A stretch of 64,000 nt of DNA from JBOGVA01 sp050692195 (GCA_050692195.1 JBOGVA010000093.1:1-64000), one strand, 5' to 3'. Shown: positions 1 through 11,141, counted from the stretch's first letter. Numbers and translations are program-made. The notes: a model not told the origin generated them from the sequence alone.

Positions 1-1
1 C

Positions 2-1975
<1,974 letters not shown>

Positions 1976-2026
1976 GGACTGGATGGCAGCTGGCATGAAG
2001 ACGGAGACGAAAGGGGCGCAGCGCTA

Positions 2027-5000
2027 GTGCTCGACGTCAACTACTTCGATGAGCTGCGGATCGGGCTGGCCACGGCCGACCAGATCCGGGCCTGGTCGAA
2101 CGGTGAGGTCAAGAAGCCCGAGACCATCAACTACCGGACGCTGAAGCCAGAGAAGGACGGGCTCTTCTGCGAGCGCATCTTCGGCCCGACGCGTGACTGG
2201 GAGTGTCACTGCGGCAAGTACAAGCGAGTCCGCTTCAAGGGCATCATCTGCGAACGGTGCGGCGTCGAGATCACCCGATCGAAGGTGCGACGCGACCGCA
2301 TGGGACACATCGAGCTGGCCGCCCCCGTCACGCACATCTGGTACTTCAAGGGCGTCCCGAGCAGACTGGGATACCTCCTTGACCTCGCCCCGAAGGACCT
2401 GGAGAAGGTCATCTATTTCGCCGCCTACATCATCACCAGGGTCGACGTCGACCGCCGCCACCGGGAGCTGCCCGAGATCCAGAGCGACCTGGAGGCGGAG
2501 AAGCGACAGATCGACGGACAGCGGGACCAGACCATCTCCAAGCGACTGTCGGAGCTGGAGGACCGGCTCCGGGACATGGAGACGGAGGGAGCCCGCGGAG
2601 GCCAGCTCTCCGCTGCCCGGCGCGAGGCGCAGCGCGACGTCGAACGGATCACCGAGTCGGCCCGACAGGAGACGCAGCACCTCGACGACGTCCTGTCCGC
2701 GTTCAAGAGCCTTTCGGTCAAGCAGCTCGTCGCCGACGACGCGGTGTACCGCAGCCTGCGGGAGCGGTTCGGCGACTACTTCGAGGGCGGCATGGGAGCC
2801 GAGGCCATCAAGCGGCTGCTGATCGACCTGGACCTCGAGTCGGAGGCCGCGTCCCTCAAGGAGCAGATCCGGACGGCCAAGGGGACCCGCCGGCAGAAGG
2901 CCATCAAGCGACTCAAGGTCGTCTCGCACTTCATCGGGACGAAGAACTCGCCGCTGGGCATGGTGCTCGATGCCGTGCCGGTGATCCCGCCGGACCTCCG
3001 GCCGATGGTCCAGCTCGACGGGGGTCGCTTCGCCACCTCGGACCTCAACGATCTTTACCGAAGGGTGATCAACCGCAACAATCGGCTGAAGCGCCTCCTG
3101 GACCTGCAGGCCCCGGAGATCATCGTCAACAACGAGAAGCGGATGCTCCAGGAGGCCGTGGACGCCCTGTTCGACAACGGCCGCCGGGGCAGGCCTGTCA
3201 CCGGTCCGGGCAACCGGCCGCTCAAGTCGCTATCGGACATGCTGAAGGGCAAGCAGGGCCGGTTCCGCCAGAACCTGCTGGGCAAGCGGGTGGACTACTC
3301 CGGGCGCTCGGTCATCGTGGTCGGGCCGCAGCTCAGGCTCCATCAGTGCGGCCTGCCCAAGCAGATGGCCCTGGAGCTGTTCAAGCCATTCGTGATGAAG
3401 CGCCTGGTCGACCTGAACCTGGCTCAGAACATCAAGAGCGCCAAGCGGATGGTCGAGCGGGCCCGCCCTCAGGTCTGGGACGTGCTGGAAGAGGTCATCC
3501 AGGATCACCCGGTCATGCTGAACCGGGCGCCGACCCTGCACCGGCTGGGCATCCAGGCCTTCGAGCCTGTGCTGGTCGAGGGGAAGGCCATCCAGATCCA
3601 CCCGCTGGTGTGCACCGCGTTCAACGCGGACTTCGACGGCGACCAGATGGCCGTTCACCTGCCGCTCTCCGCGGAGGCCCAGGCCGAGGCGCGAATCCTC
3701 ATGCTCTCTACCAACAACATCCTGTCGCCGGCCCACGGCCGCCCCATCGCCGTCCCCACCCAGGACATGGTGTTGGGGATCTACTACCTAACCATCGCCA
3801 ACCCGCGACCGGAGAAGGAGGAGCAGATTCCCCGATTCGCCACCGCGGACGAGGCCATGATGGCGCTCGACGGCCGGATGGTGGACCTCCACGACGTCGT
3901 CAAGGTCCGGCTGCCCGGGAAGGCGTTCTCCGCCGACATGCTGCCCGAGACGGGGAACGGCCAGACGGATGGCCGATCTCCGCTCGTGGAGACGACGCTC
4001 GGGCGCATCATCTTGAACGAATCCTTCCCCCTCGACTTCGAATACATCAACCACCACGTCCAGAAGGGAGACGTCGGGGCGATTGTCGACCAGTGCGTCG
4101 ACCGCTACGACAAGGCCCAGGTGGAGATCGTGCTGGACAACCTCAAGCGGCTCGGGTTCCACTACTCGACGCGGGCCGGTGTGACCATCGGGGTGGACGA
4201 CGTGGTGACGCCCAAGGACAAGGGGAAGATCCTCGACCAGCATGAGAAACGTGCCGAGAAGATCGAAGCGCAGTTCCGAAGGGGCATCATCACCGACGAG
4301 GAACGTCGCCAGGAGCTCATCCAGATCTGGACGGAAGCCACCGACGAGGTGAAGGATGCCATGGAGGAGACCTTCACCGAGCGGAACCCCATCTACATGA
4401 TGGCGTATTCGGGAGCCCGCGGGACCATGATGCAGATCCGCCAGATCGCCGGCATGCGCGGCCTGGTGGCCAACCCGAAGGGCGAGATCATCCCCCGGCC
4501 GATCAAGGCGAACTTCCGGGAGGGGTTGACCGTCCTCGAGTATTTCATCTCCACTCATGGCGCCCGAAAGGGGCTGGCGGACACCGCTCTTCGGACGGCC
4601 GACTCCGGGTACCTGACGCGCCGGCTGGTGGACGTGGCCCAAGAGGTCATCGTCCGGGAGGAGGACTGCGGATCGGATCGCGGCCTACCGGTCAGGGTGG
4701 CCCATCGGACGGCGGATGGCCGGCTCGAGCCGCTGTCTCGCTCAGTGCTGGACTCCAAGCTCTTCGGGCGCGTCCTCGCCGAGGACCTGAAGGCGGGCCG
4801 GAGCATGATCCTGGCCAGGGGCACGCTGATCGGCGACGTCGAGCTGGTCACGCTCGTGGACGCCGTGGCGAACAACGGTCAGTTCGACACGGTGCACATG
4901 CGCTCCGTGTTGACCTGCGACGCCCAGGTGGGCGTGTGCAGGATGTGCTACGGGAGGAACATGGCCACGGGCCTGTTGGTGGATATCGGCGAGTCCGTTG

Positions 5001-5959
5001 GGATCATCGCGGCCCAGTCCATCGGCGAGCCTGGAACGCAGCTGACCATGCGGACGTTCCACACCGGGGGCGTGGCAGGTCAAGACATCACTCACGGCCT
5101 TCCCCGGGTCCAGGAGCTGTTCGAGGCACGGAGACCGAAGGGCGAGGCGCAGATCACCGAGCTCTCCGGCCTGGTGCAGATCGACGACGACGAGGAGAAG
5201 AAGGTCCGCCGGATCACGGTGACCTCCGAGGACGGAGATCAGGTCCAGTACGCGGTCTCGCTGCGGGCCCGCCTGGCCGTGTCGGACGGCGACCAGGTCG
5301 AGGTCGGGCAGCAGCTCACCGAGGGGTCGGTGAACCCCCACGAGAAACTCCGCGTGGAAGGTGTGCAGGCCCTGCAACTCCACCTGGTCGAGGAGGTCCA
5401 GCTGGTGTACCGGTCGCAGGGCGTGACCATCAACGACAAGCACGTCGAGCTCATCGTCAGGCAGATGCTGAGGAAGGTGCACATCATCGACCCCGGGGAC
5501 ACGGACTTCCTACCCGGCGAGCTCGTGGACCGCAAGCGGTTCGAGGAGCGCAACGCGGAGGTGGTCGAGTCGGGTGGGGAGCCCGCTTCGGCTCGTCCGA
5601 TCCTCATGGGCATCACGAAGGCCTCGCTGGCCACCGACTCGTGGCTGGCGGCAGCGTCGTTCCAGGAGACCACCCGGGTACTCACCGAGGCGGCCATCAG
5701 CGCGAAGTCCGACCCGCTGATCGGGCTCAAGGAGAACGTGATCATCGGCAAGCTGATCCCGGCCGGCACAGGGATGAGCCGTTACCGGAACATCCGGGTC
5801 CGCATCAGCGAAGACGCCATTCCCGAGTACTGGAAGGCGCGCCAGAGAGAGCTCGCCGAGGCCCGCGAGGCCGGCGTGGAGCCGCCCGCGATGGGCACCA
5901 TGACGCGCGAAGAGGCGGAGCAGGCCCTGGGCGGCGCCTTCGGGCTCGACGACGCGTGA
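2027..5959 (+). CDS. rpoC: DNA-directed RNA polymerase subunit beta'
   Basis: Largest catalytic subunit of RNA polymerase, 1310 residues with a GTG start that gives the family N-terminus MLDVNYFDELRIGLA. Zinc site 1 is formed by C60, C62, C75 and C78. The Mg-binding catalytic motif NADFDGDQMAVH begins at residue 533, placing the three catalytic aspartates at 535, 537 and 539. A second cysteine cluster lies at CDAQVGVCRMC, and bridge/trigger-helix motifs such as SIGEPGTQLTMRTFHTGG are intact. A charged coiled-coil insertion at about residues 140-210 is typical of actinobacterial RpoC. It is co-transcribed with rpoB. Unusually, an epimerase gene separates it from rpsL downstream. Confidence 0.98.
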   Translation: MLDVNYFDELRIGLATADQIRAWSNGEVKKPETINYRTLKPEKDGLFCERIFGPTRDWECHCGKYKRVRFKGIICERCGVEITRSKVRRDRMGHIELAAPVTHIWYFKGVPSRLGYLLDLAPKDLEKVIYFAAYIITRVDVDRRHRELPEIQSDLEAEKRQIDGQRDQTISKRLSELEDRLRDMETEGARGGQLSAARREAQRDVERITESARQETQHLDDVLSAFKSLSVKQLVADDAVYRSLRERFGDYFEGGMGAEAIKRLLIDLDLESEAASLKEQIRTAKGTRRQKAIKRLKVVSHFIGTKNSPLGMVLDAVPVIPPDLRPMVQLDGGRFATSDLNDLYRRVINRNNRLKRLLDLQAPEIIVNNEKRMLQEAVDALFDNGRRGRPVTGPGNRPLKSLSDMLKGKQGRFRQNLLGKRVDYSGRSVIVVGPQLRLHQCGLPKQMALELFKPFVMKRLVDLNLAQNIKSAKRMVERARPQVWDVLEEVIQDHPVMLNRAPTLHRLGIQAFEPVLVEGKAIQIHPLVCTAFNADFDGDQMAVHLPLSAEAQAEARILMLSTNNILSPAHGRPIAVPTQDMVLGIYYLTIANPRPEKEEQIPRFATADEAMMALDGRMVDLHDVVKVRLPGKAFSADMLPETGNGQTDGRSPLVETTLGRIILNESFPLDFEYINHHVQKGDVGAIVDQCVDRYDKAQVEIVLDNLKRLGFHYSTRAGVTIGVDDVVTPKDKGKILDQHEKRAEKIEAQFRRGIITDEERRQELIQIWTEATDEVKDAMEETFTERNPIYMMAYSGARGTMMQIRQIAGMRGLVANPKGEIIPRPIKANFREGLTVLEYFISTHGARKGLADTALRTADSGYLTRRLVDVAQEVIVREEDCGSDRGLPVRVAHRTADGRLEPLSRSVLDSKLFGRVLAEDLKAGRSMILARGTLIGDVELVTLVDAVANNGQFDTVHMRSVLTCDAQVGVCRMCYGRNMATGLLVDIGESVGIIAAQSIGEPGTQLTMRTFHTGGVAGQDITHGLPRVQELFEARRPKGEAQITELSGLVQIDDDEEKKVRRITVTSEDGDQVQYAVSLRARLAVSDGDQVEVGQQLTEGSVNPHEKLRVEGVQALQLHLVEEVQLVYRSQGVTINDKHVELIVRQMLRKVHIIDPGDTDFLPGELVDRKRFEERNAEVVESGGEPASARPILMGITKASLATDSWLAAASFQETTRVLTEAAISAKSDPLIGLKENVIIGKLIPAGTGMSRYRNIRVRISEDAIPEYWKARQRELAEAREAGVEPPAMGTMTREEAEQALGGAFGLDDA

Positions 5960-5980
5960 GCCTCACTCCTCGATGTCCCG

Positions 5981-5998
5981 GGCCCTCTCGTTAGGGCC
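5981..5998 (+). terminator. short hairpin after rpoC, weak terminator candidate
   Basis: GGCCCT at 5981-5986 pairs with AGGGCC at 5993-5998 around a 6-nt loop, 21 bp after the rpoC stop. No U-tract follows, so intrinsic termination is doubtful. It may be a processing or attenuation hairpin, or chance in GC-rich DNA. Confidence 0.25.
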
Positions 5999-6017
5999 TC
6001 GGAGGCGCAATTACCTC

Positions 6018-6560
6018 ATGCGCGTGGTTGAGCCCCCGGGCCTGGGGATCGACGGCGTCCAACTGGTCCCTCTCACATCCCACCAGGACGATCGAGGGTC
6101 GGTCACCGAGGTGTACCGGCGGTCATGGACCCCCGGGGTGAGCGAGATGGTCCAGGGGAACCTCTCCATCTCTCGGGCCGGAGTGCTCCGGGGGCTGCAT
6201 TTCCATCGCAAGCAGGCCGACTACTGGTTCGTGGTCAGTGGGATGGCCTTCATCGGGCTCTACGACCTGCGGGTCGGCTCGCCCAGCGAGGGCAGGAAGG
6301 CGGAGATCCGGCTCTCCGCGGATGAGCAGCGTTCCGCCCTGTATATCCCGAAGGGCGTCGCCCACGGCTTCTACGCGGAGACCGACCTGGTCCTGCAATA
6401 CCTGGTCGATCAGTACTTCGCGGGGGAGGATGAGTTCGGGATCGCCTGGGATGACCCCGAGGTGGGCATCGAATGGCCCGGGAGACATCCGGTGCTGTCC
6501 GAGCGTGACCGGAGGAGCCCGACGCTTGCCTCGGTCCGCGAGAGGGCCCCGGCATTCTGA
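6018..6560 (+). CDS. dTDP-4-dehydrorhamnose 3,5-epimerase family protein (RmlC-like)
   Basis: Cupin-fold sugar epimerase, 180 residues, of the RmlC/RfbC family, which epimerises C3 and C5 of dTDP-4-keto-6-deoxyglucose in rhamnose synthesis. Family marks are DDRGSVTEVYR, the catalytic-His segment VLRGLHFHRKQADYW, YIPKGVAHGF, and the C-terminal WDDPEVGIEWP. The ATG at 6018 is preferred because GGAGG sits at 6001-6005 and the protein begins just before the cupin core; an in-frame ATG at 5973 would add 15 residues. It sits alone between rpoC and the str operon with no other dTDP-sugar genes nearby, so the true substrate is uncertain. The promoter at 6623 lies after its stop, so it is probably read through from rpoC. 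Confidence 0.85.
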   Translation: MRVVEPPGLGIDGVQLVPLTSHQDDRGSVTEVYRRSWTPGVSEMVQGNLSISRAGVLRGLHFHRKQADYWFVVSGMAFIGLYDLRVGSPSEGRKAEIRLSADEQRSALYIPKGVAHGFYAETDLVLQYLVDQYFAGEDEFGIAWDDPEVGIEWPGRHPVLSERDRRSPTLASVRERAPAF

Positions 6561-6622
6561 GGGCGGCAGCGGCGGGCCACTCTAGCTCCAGGGCCGGAAA
6601 GACATTTCCGCAGGTCGGTGCG

Positions 6623-6652
6623 TTGACATCGCCCCTTCCCGGTAGGTAGCAT
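6623..6652 (+). promoter_or_regulatory. sigma70-type promoter for the str operon
   Basis: Perfect -35 TTGACA at 6623-6628, an 18-nt spacer and -10 TAGCAT (4/6) at 6647-6652, in the 256-bp gap between the epimerase gene and rpsL. It gives a separate start for rpsL-rpsG-fusA-tuf, independent of rpoBC. Confidence 0.65.
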
Positions 6653-6816
6653 CTGTGGTTGCGGCTCGGTCGCCGAGTCGTATGTTTTGCGCGTCTTGAA
6701 GACCCCTAAAGGGAGCGCGATCCTGATTGCTCCCTGGGCCGGACCGACCGGTCCGCCTTGAAGTCCGATTTGAGACGGGGCGAGACAACGAGAGCACGAG
6801 TGCAGACGAGAGAGCT
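6653..6816 (+). promoter_or_regulatory. structured 5' leader of the str operon
   Basis: About 160 nt between the promoter and rpsL with three simple hairpins: CTCGG/CCGAG at 6665-6677, AGGGAGC/GCTCCCT at 6710-6735 and GGACC/GGTCC at 6741-6754. No ORF of note lies here. A leader of this kind before ribosomal protein genes could be an autoregulatory or attenuation element; no known motif is recognised. Confidence 0.35.
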
Positions 6817-7188
6817 ATGCCGACCGTACAGCAGCTTGTCAGGAATGGGCGACGCCGCCCGCGGAGGAAGACCAAGAGCCCAGCGCTCAGGGGATCTCCG
6901 CAGCGACGCGGCGTCTGTACTCGCGTCGCCACGATCACCCCGAAGAAGCCGAACTCCGCGCTCCGCAAGATAGCTCGAGTCCGCCTGACCACAGGCGTCG
7001 AGGTCACGGCCTACATCCCAGGCATCGGCCACAACCTTCAAGAGCACTCCATCGTCCTGGTGCGCGCAGGGCGGGTCAGAGACCTCCCCGGCGTCCGGTA
7101 CAAGATCATCCGTGGGACTCTCGATACCGCGGGAGTCCGAGACCGCAAGAAGGCCCGTTCCCGATACGGCGCCAAGGCGAGCGCATAG
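6817..7188 (+). CDS. rpsL: 30S ribosomal protein S12
   Basis: Decoding-centre protein S12. The ATG at 6817 gives the family N-terminus MPTVQQLVR and 123 residues. The streptomycin loop TPKKPNSALRK keeps Lys43. The second loop reads GRVRDLPGVRYK, so position 88 (M. tuberculosis numbering) is Arg where most bacteria have Lys; substitution of this Lys is a known route to streptomycin resistance. Asp89, the RimO methylthiolation site, is present. It is first gene of the str cluster, 10 bp before rpsG. Longer in-frame readings upstream are not supported by family length. Confidence 0.98.
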   Translation: MPTVQQLVRNGRRRPRRKTKSPALRGSPQRRGVCTRVATITPKKPNSALRKIARVRLTTGVEVTAYIPGIGHNLQEHSIVLVRAGRVRDLPGVRYKIIRGTLDTAGVRDRKKARSRYGAKASA

Positions 7189-7198
7189 GGAGAAGGCC

Positions 7199-7669
7199 AT
7201 GCCCCGAAAAGGACCGGCGACCAAGCGCGAGATCCAGGCGGATCCCATCTATCAGAACCCGCTGGTCACGCAGTTGATCAACAAGATCCTGCTGAACGGC
7301 AAGAAAGCACTGTCCGAGCGCGTTGTGTACAAGGCTCTGGAGATCATCAGCGAGCGCACGGCGAACGACCCGGTCATCACGCTGAAGAAGGCAGTAGACA
7401 ACGCGCGGCCCCTGCTGGAGACACGGTCACGCCGGGTGGGAGGTGCCTCCTACCAGGTCCCCGTGGAGGTCCGGCCTCACCGAGGGACCACGCTGGCCTT
7501 GCGGTGGTTGGTGAACTACTCCAGGGCCAGGAAAGAGCACTCGATGGCCGAGCGGCTGGTGGGCGAGATCATGGACGCGGCCAGTAGCCAGGGGGCATCC
7601 GTGAAGCGGCGCGAGGACATGCACAAGATGGCCGAGGCGAATAAGGCCTTCGCCCACTACAGATGGTGA
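7199..7669 (+). CDS. rpsG: 30S ribosomal protein S7
   Basis: Primary 16S rRNA 3'-domain binder and assembly initiator, 156 residues, the usual bacterial length. The start is ATG at 7199 after AGGGAGAAGG; the sequence opens MPRKGPATKRE and contains the conserved NGKKALSERVVYKAL and RRVGGASYQVPVEVRP blocks. It lies between rpsL and fusA in canonical str order. In E. coli S7 is the autoregulator of this operon; whether that holds here is unknown. Confidence 0.98.
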   Translation: MPRKGPATKREIQADPIYQNPLVTQLINKILLNGKKALSERVVYKALEIISERTANDPVITLKKAVDNARPLLETRSRRVGGASYQVPVEVRPHRGTTLALRWLVNYSRARKEHSMAERLVGEIMDAASSQGASVKRREDMHKMAEANKAFAHYRW

Positions 7670-7695
7670 CGGCCAAGGTGATCGAGGAGGAAGAC

Positions 7696-7740
7696 GTGGC
7701 CGGGCCTGAGAGCCCGGCGCTACGGGGGGAGGCCCTCTAG
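7696..7740 (+). CDS. possible 14-codon leader peptide upstream of fusA
   Basis: A GTG-started mini-ORF of 14 codons preceded by a strong Shine-Dalgarno (GAGGAGG at 7684-7690). Its TAG stop (7738-7740) directly abuts the fusA ATG at 7741. The fusA Shine-Dalgarno (GGGGGAGG) lies inside it, so translation could be coupled. No homology is claimed and it may be fortuitous. Confidence 0.25.
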   Translation: MAGPESPALRGEAL

Positions 7741-9912
7741 ATGGCCACCCCGGCGAGGAAGTTGCAGATGGCGCAAGCGGCGAAGGAACCGGTGAGACAG
7801 GCACCCGGAGGGGCCCGCAAGGCCCTGGTCATCCGGGAGTACCCGCTCGTCCGCACGCGCAACATCGGGATCATGGCCCACATCGACGCGGGCAAGACCA
7901 CCACCACCGAACGGATCCTGTATTACACGGGCAAGTCCTACAAGGTCGGAGAGGTACACGAGGGCACCGCTCAGATGGACTGGATGGTGCAGGAGAAGGA
8001 GCGGGGCATCACCATCACCTCCGCCGCCACCACCTGCCGGTGGAAGGACCACTGGATCAACATCATCGATACCCCCGGCCACGTCGACTTCACGGTCGAG
8101 GTCGAGCGTTCGCTTCGAGTGCTGGACGGGGCGGTGGCCATCTTCGACGCGGTGGCGGGGGTGGAACCCCAGAGCGAGACGGTGTGGCGGCAGGCCGATC
8201 GGTACCACGTGCCTCGGATCTGCTTCGTCAACAAGATGGACCGGGTGGGGGCCGACTTCGAGCGAACGGTCGGGATGATCGAGGACCGCCTGCACGCGGT
8301 CCCGCTGGTGATCCAGTTGCCGTGGGGGGTCGAGTCCTCGTTCGTCGGCGTCATCGACCTAATCGAGATGAAGGGTCTGCGCTGGGAAGAGGGCATGGGG
8401 GAGTCCTGGGAGACGGTCGAGGTTCCCCCGGAGCTCGAAGAAAAGGCTCAGGCCGGCCGGCACCGCCTGTTCGAGCAACTCGCCGACCACGACGAGGCCC
8501 TGTTCGAGAAGTACGTCCACGGCCGGGAAGCCACTCCGGACGAGCTGCGGAGGGCGCTTCGGAAGGCCACGCTGGAGGGCACCGGCACGCCGGTGCTTTG
8601 CGGATCGGCGTTCAGGAACAAGGGGATCCAGCCGCTGCTCGACGCCGTGGTGGCCTTCCTGCCTTCTCCTGCGGACGTGCCTCCCATGCGCGGGATGGCC
8701 CCCCACGGCCGCGAGGAGATCGTGAGGCCGGCAAGCGACGACGAGCCGTTCTCGGCACTGGCCTTCAAGATCATGTCCGACCCCTTCGTCGGCAGACTCA
8801 CCTACATCCGTTTGTATTCGGGGACCTTGAGGGCAGGCGCGCACGTGGAGAACTCGACCAAGGGCCGGAAGGAACGAGTGGGGCGCATCCTCCAGATGCA
8901 CGCCAACCACCGCGAGGACATGGATGCCGCCTTCACCGGAGACATCGTGGCCGTAGTTGGACTGAAGCACACCACCACGGGTGACACGCTGTGCGACCCG
9001 GCCACCCCGATCATCCTCGAGGCGATGTCGTTCCCCACGCCGGTGGTGTCCGTGGCCATCGAGCCAAAGACCAAGGCAGACCAGGACAAGCTGGCCACCG
9101 CCCTGGCCAAGCTGGCAGACGAGGATCCGACCTTCATCGTCAGGTTCAACGACGAGACCGGGCAGACCCTGATCTCGGGGATGGGCGAGCTTCACCTCGA
9201 GGTGCTGGTGGACCGCCTGACCCGCGAATTCAACGTGGGGGCAAACGTCGGGAAGCCTCAGGTGGCCTACCGGGAGACCATTCGGAAGGCCGTTCGTGGA
9301 GTGGAGGTCCGGTACATCCGCCAGACCGGCGGTCGGGGGCAGTACGGTCACGTGGTCATCGACCTGGAGCCGACCGGCCCGGGCGGCGGCTACGAGTTCG
9401 TGAACAAGATCGTCGGCGGAACGATCCCGCGCGAGTACATCCCCTCGGTGGACCAGGGGATCCAGGAGGCACTCGAGTCGGGGGTCCTGGCCGGGTACCC
9501 GATGGTGGACGTAAGAGCCACGCTCGTCGACGGCTCCTATCACGAGGTGGACTCTTCCGAGATCGCCTTCAAGATCGCAGGCCAGATGGCCTTGCGCGAG
9601 GCCGCCCGTAAGGCCGACCCGGTCCTGCTGGAGCCGGTCATGTCGTTCGAGATCCTTACGCCGGAGGAATTCATGGGCGAGGTCATGGGCGACGTGACCG
9701 CCCGCCGTGGCCGGATCGAGCACATCGACGAGCGCGGCGGGATGAGGGCGATCAGGGTGTTGGTCCCCCTGGCCGAACTGTTCGGCTACGCCACGGACCT
9801 GAGGTCGAAGACGCAGGGGCGTGCATCCCATACGCCCATGCAGTTGCACGCGTACCGGGAGGTCCCTGCCCAGATCTCCAAAGAGATCGTGGCACGGGTC
9901 AGAGGTGAATAG
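7741..9912 (+). CDS. fusA: elongation factor G
   Basis: Ribosomal translocase GTPase, 723 residues. GTPase motifs are G1 AHIDAGKTT, the switch I RGITITSA segment, G3 DTPGHVDF and G4 NKMDR; domains II-V follow with typical blocks such as GMGELHLEVLVDRL, GRGQYGHVV and GSYHEVDSSEIAF. Relative to the usual start just before RNIGIMAHIDAGK, the ATG at 7741 adds about 25 residues (MATPARKLQMAQAAKEP...). That ATG has a good Shine-Dalgarno, and no better internal ATG exists before the G domain, so the extension may be real. It lies between rpsG and tuf. Confidence 0.97.
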   Translation: MATPARKLQMAQAAKEPVRQAPGGARKALVIREYPLVRTRNIGIMAHIDAGKTTTTERILYYTGKSYKVGEVHEGTAQMDWMVQEKERGITITSAATTCRWKDHWINIIDTPGHVDFTVEVERSLRVLDGAVAIFDAVAGVEPQSETVWRQADRYHVPRICFVNKMDRVGADFERTVGMIEDRLHAVPLVIQLPWGVESSFVGVIDLIEMKGLRWEEGMGESWETVEVPPELEEKAQAGRHRLFEQLADHDEALFEKYVHGREATPDELRRALRKATLEGTGTPVLCGSAFRNKGIQPLLDAVVAFLPSPADVPPMRGMAPHGREEIVRPASDDEPFSALAFKIMSDPFVGRLTYIRLYSGTLRAGAHVENSTKGRKERVGRILQMHANHREDMDAAFTGDIVAVVGLKHTTTGDTLCDPATPIILEAMSFPTPVVSVAIEPKTKADQDKLATALAKLADEDPTFIVRFNDETGQTLISGMGELHLEVLVDRLTREFNVGANVGKPQVAYRETIRKAVRGVEVRYIRQTGGRGQYGHVVIDLEPTGPGGGYEFVNKIVGGTIPREYIPSVDQGIQEALESGVLAGYPMVDVRATLVDGSYHEVDSSEIAFKIAGQMALREAARKADPVLLEPVMSFEILTPEEFMGEVMGDVTARRGRIEHIDERGGMRAIRVLVPLAELFGYATDLRSKTQGRASHTPMQLHAYREVPAQISKEIVARVRGE

Positions 9913-9956
9913 GTAGAGAGGAAGGTGGGGCCGGGGGGCCCCGGAAGGAGCAGGAG

Positions 9957-11141
9957 ATGGCGAAGAAGAAGTTCGAGAGGACGAAGCCGCACGTCAACAT
10001 CGGGACGATCGGCCACATCGACCACGGCAAGACCACCCTGACCGCGGCGATCACCAAGGTGCTGGCCGAGAAGGGTCTGGCCGATTACACGCCGTTCGAC
10101 CAGATCGACAAGGCGCCCGAGGAGAAGGAGCGAGGCATCACGATCGCCATCGCCCACGTGGAGTACCAGACGGAGAACCGCCACTACGCGCACGTGGACT
10201 GCCCCGGCCACGCCGACTACATCAAGAACATGATCACCGGAGCCGCTCAGATGGACGGGGCCATCCTGGTGGTCTCGGCGGCCGACGGCCCGATGCCGCA
10301 AACGCGCGAGCATGTCCTTCTGGCTCGCCAGGTCGGCGTTCCGTACATCGTGGTCTTCCTCAACAAGGCCGACATGGTGGACGACCCCGAGCTGCTCGAC
10401 CTGGTCGAGCTGGAAGTCCGGGAGCTCCTCACGTCCTACGAGTTCCCCGGCGACGACGTCCCGGTCATCACCGGCTCGGCCCTGAAGGCGCTGGAGGGCG
10501 ACGCGGAGGCCAAGGCCAAGATCGAGGAGCTCCTCAGCGCGTGTGACAACTTCGTCCCCGAGCCGGTCCGCGATGTGGACAAGCCATTCCTCATGCCGAT
10601 CGAGGACATCTTCTCGATCACCGGGCGCGGCACCGTGGCTACCGGACGGGTGGAGCGCGGAAAGCTCAAGAAGATGGAGGAAGTGGAGATCGTCGGGATC
10701 CGGCCCACCCGCAAGACCGTGGCCACGGACCTGGAGATGTTCCGCAAGCTCCTGGACGACGTCCAGGCCGGCGACAACGTGGGCGTCCTGCTCCGCGGGA
10801 TCGACAAGGACGAGATCGAGCGCGGCCAGGTCCTGGCCAAGCCCGGGTCGATCACGCCGCACACAGAGTTCGAGGCCCAGGTGTACGTACTGTCGAAGGA
10901 GGAAGGCGGTCGGCACACGCCGTTCTTCGCGAACTACCGCCCGCAGTTCTACTTCAGGACGACCGACGTCACCGGCACGATCAAACTCGCCGAGGGAACC
11001 GAGATGGTGATGCCGGGCGACAACACGACGATGACCGTCGAGCTGATCAGCCCCATCGCGATGGAAGAGGGACTGCGGTTCGCGATCCGCGAGGGCGGCC
11101 GCACCGTTGGCGCCGGAAGGGTTACCAAGATCCTCACATGA
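9957..11141 (+). CDS. tuf: elongation factor Tu
   Basis: GTPase delivering aminoacyl-tRNA to the ribosome, 394 residues, start ATG 9957 after GGAAGGAG. It begins MAKKKFERTKPHVNIGTIGHIDHGKTT as in the family, with G3 DCPGHADY, G4 NKADMVDD and complete domains II and III ending GRVTKIL. The kirromycin-binding region shows no obvious substitution by eye. It is the last gene of the str cluster and is followed by a 172-bp leader and the S10 operon. Only one tuf copy is visible here. Confidence 0.98.
   Translation: MAKKKFERTKPHVNIGTIGHIDHGKTTLTAAITKVLAEKGLADYTPFDQIDKAPEEKERGITIAIAHVEYQTENRHYAHVDCPGHADYIKNMITGAAQMDGAILVVSAADGPMPQTREHVLLARQVGVPYIVVFLNKADMVDDPELLDLVELEVRELLTSYEFPGDDVPVITGSALKALEGDAEAKAKIEELLSACDNFVPEPVRDVDKPFLMPIEDIFSITGRGTVATGRVERGKLKKMEEVEIVGIRPTRKTVATDLEMFRKLLDDVQAGDNVGVLLRGIDKDEIERGQVLAKPGSITPHTEFEAQVYVLSKEEGGRHTPFFANYRPQFYFRTTDVTGTIKLAEGTEMVMPGDNTTMTVELISPIAMEEGLRFAIREGGRTVGAGRVTKILT

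Noticed and set aside
8359..9849. Long minus-strand frame opposite fusA
   Set aside because: Complement of EF-G codons; no protein-like pattern.
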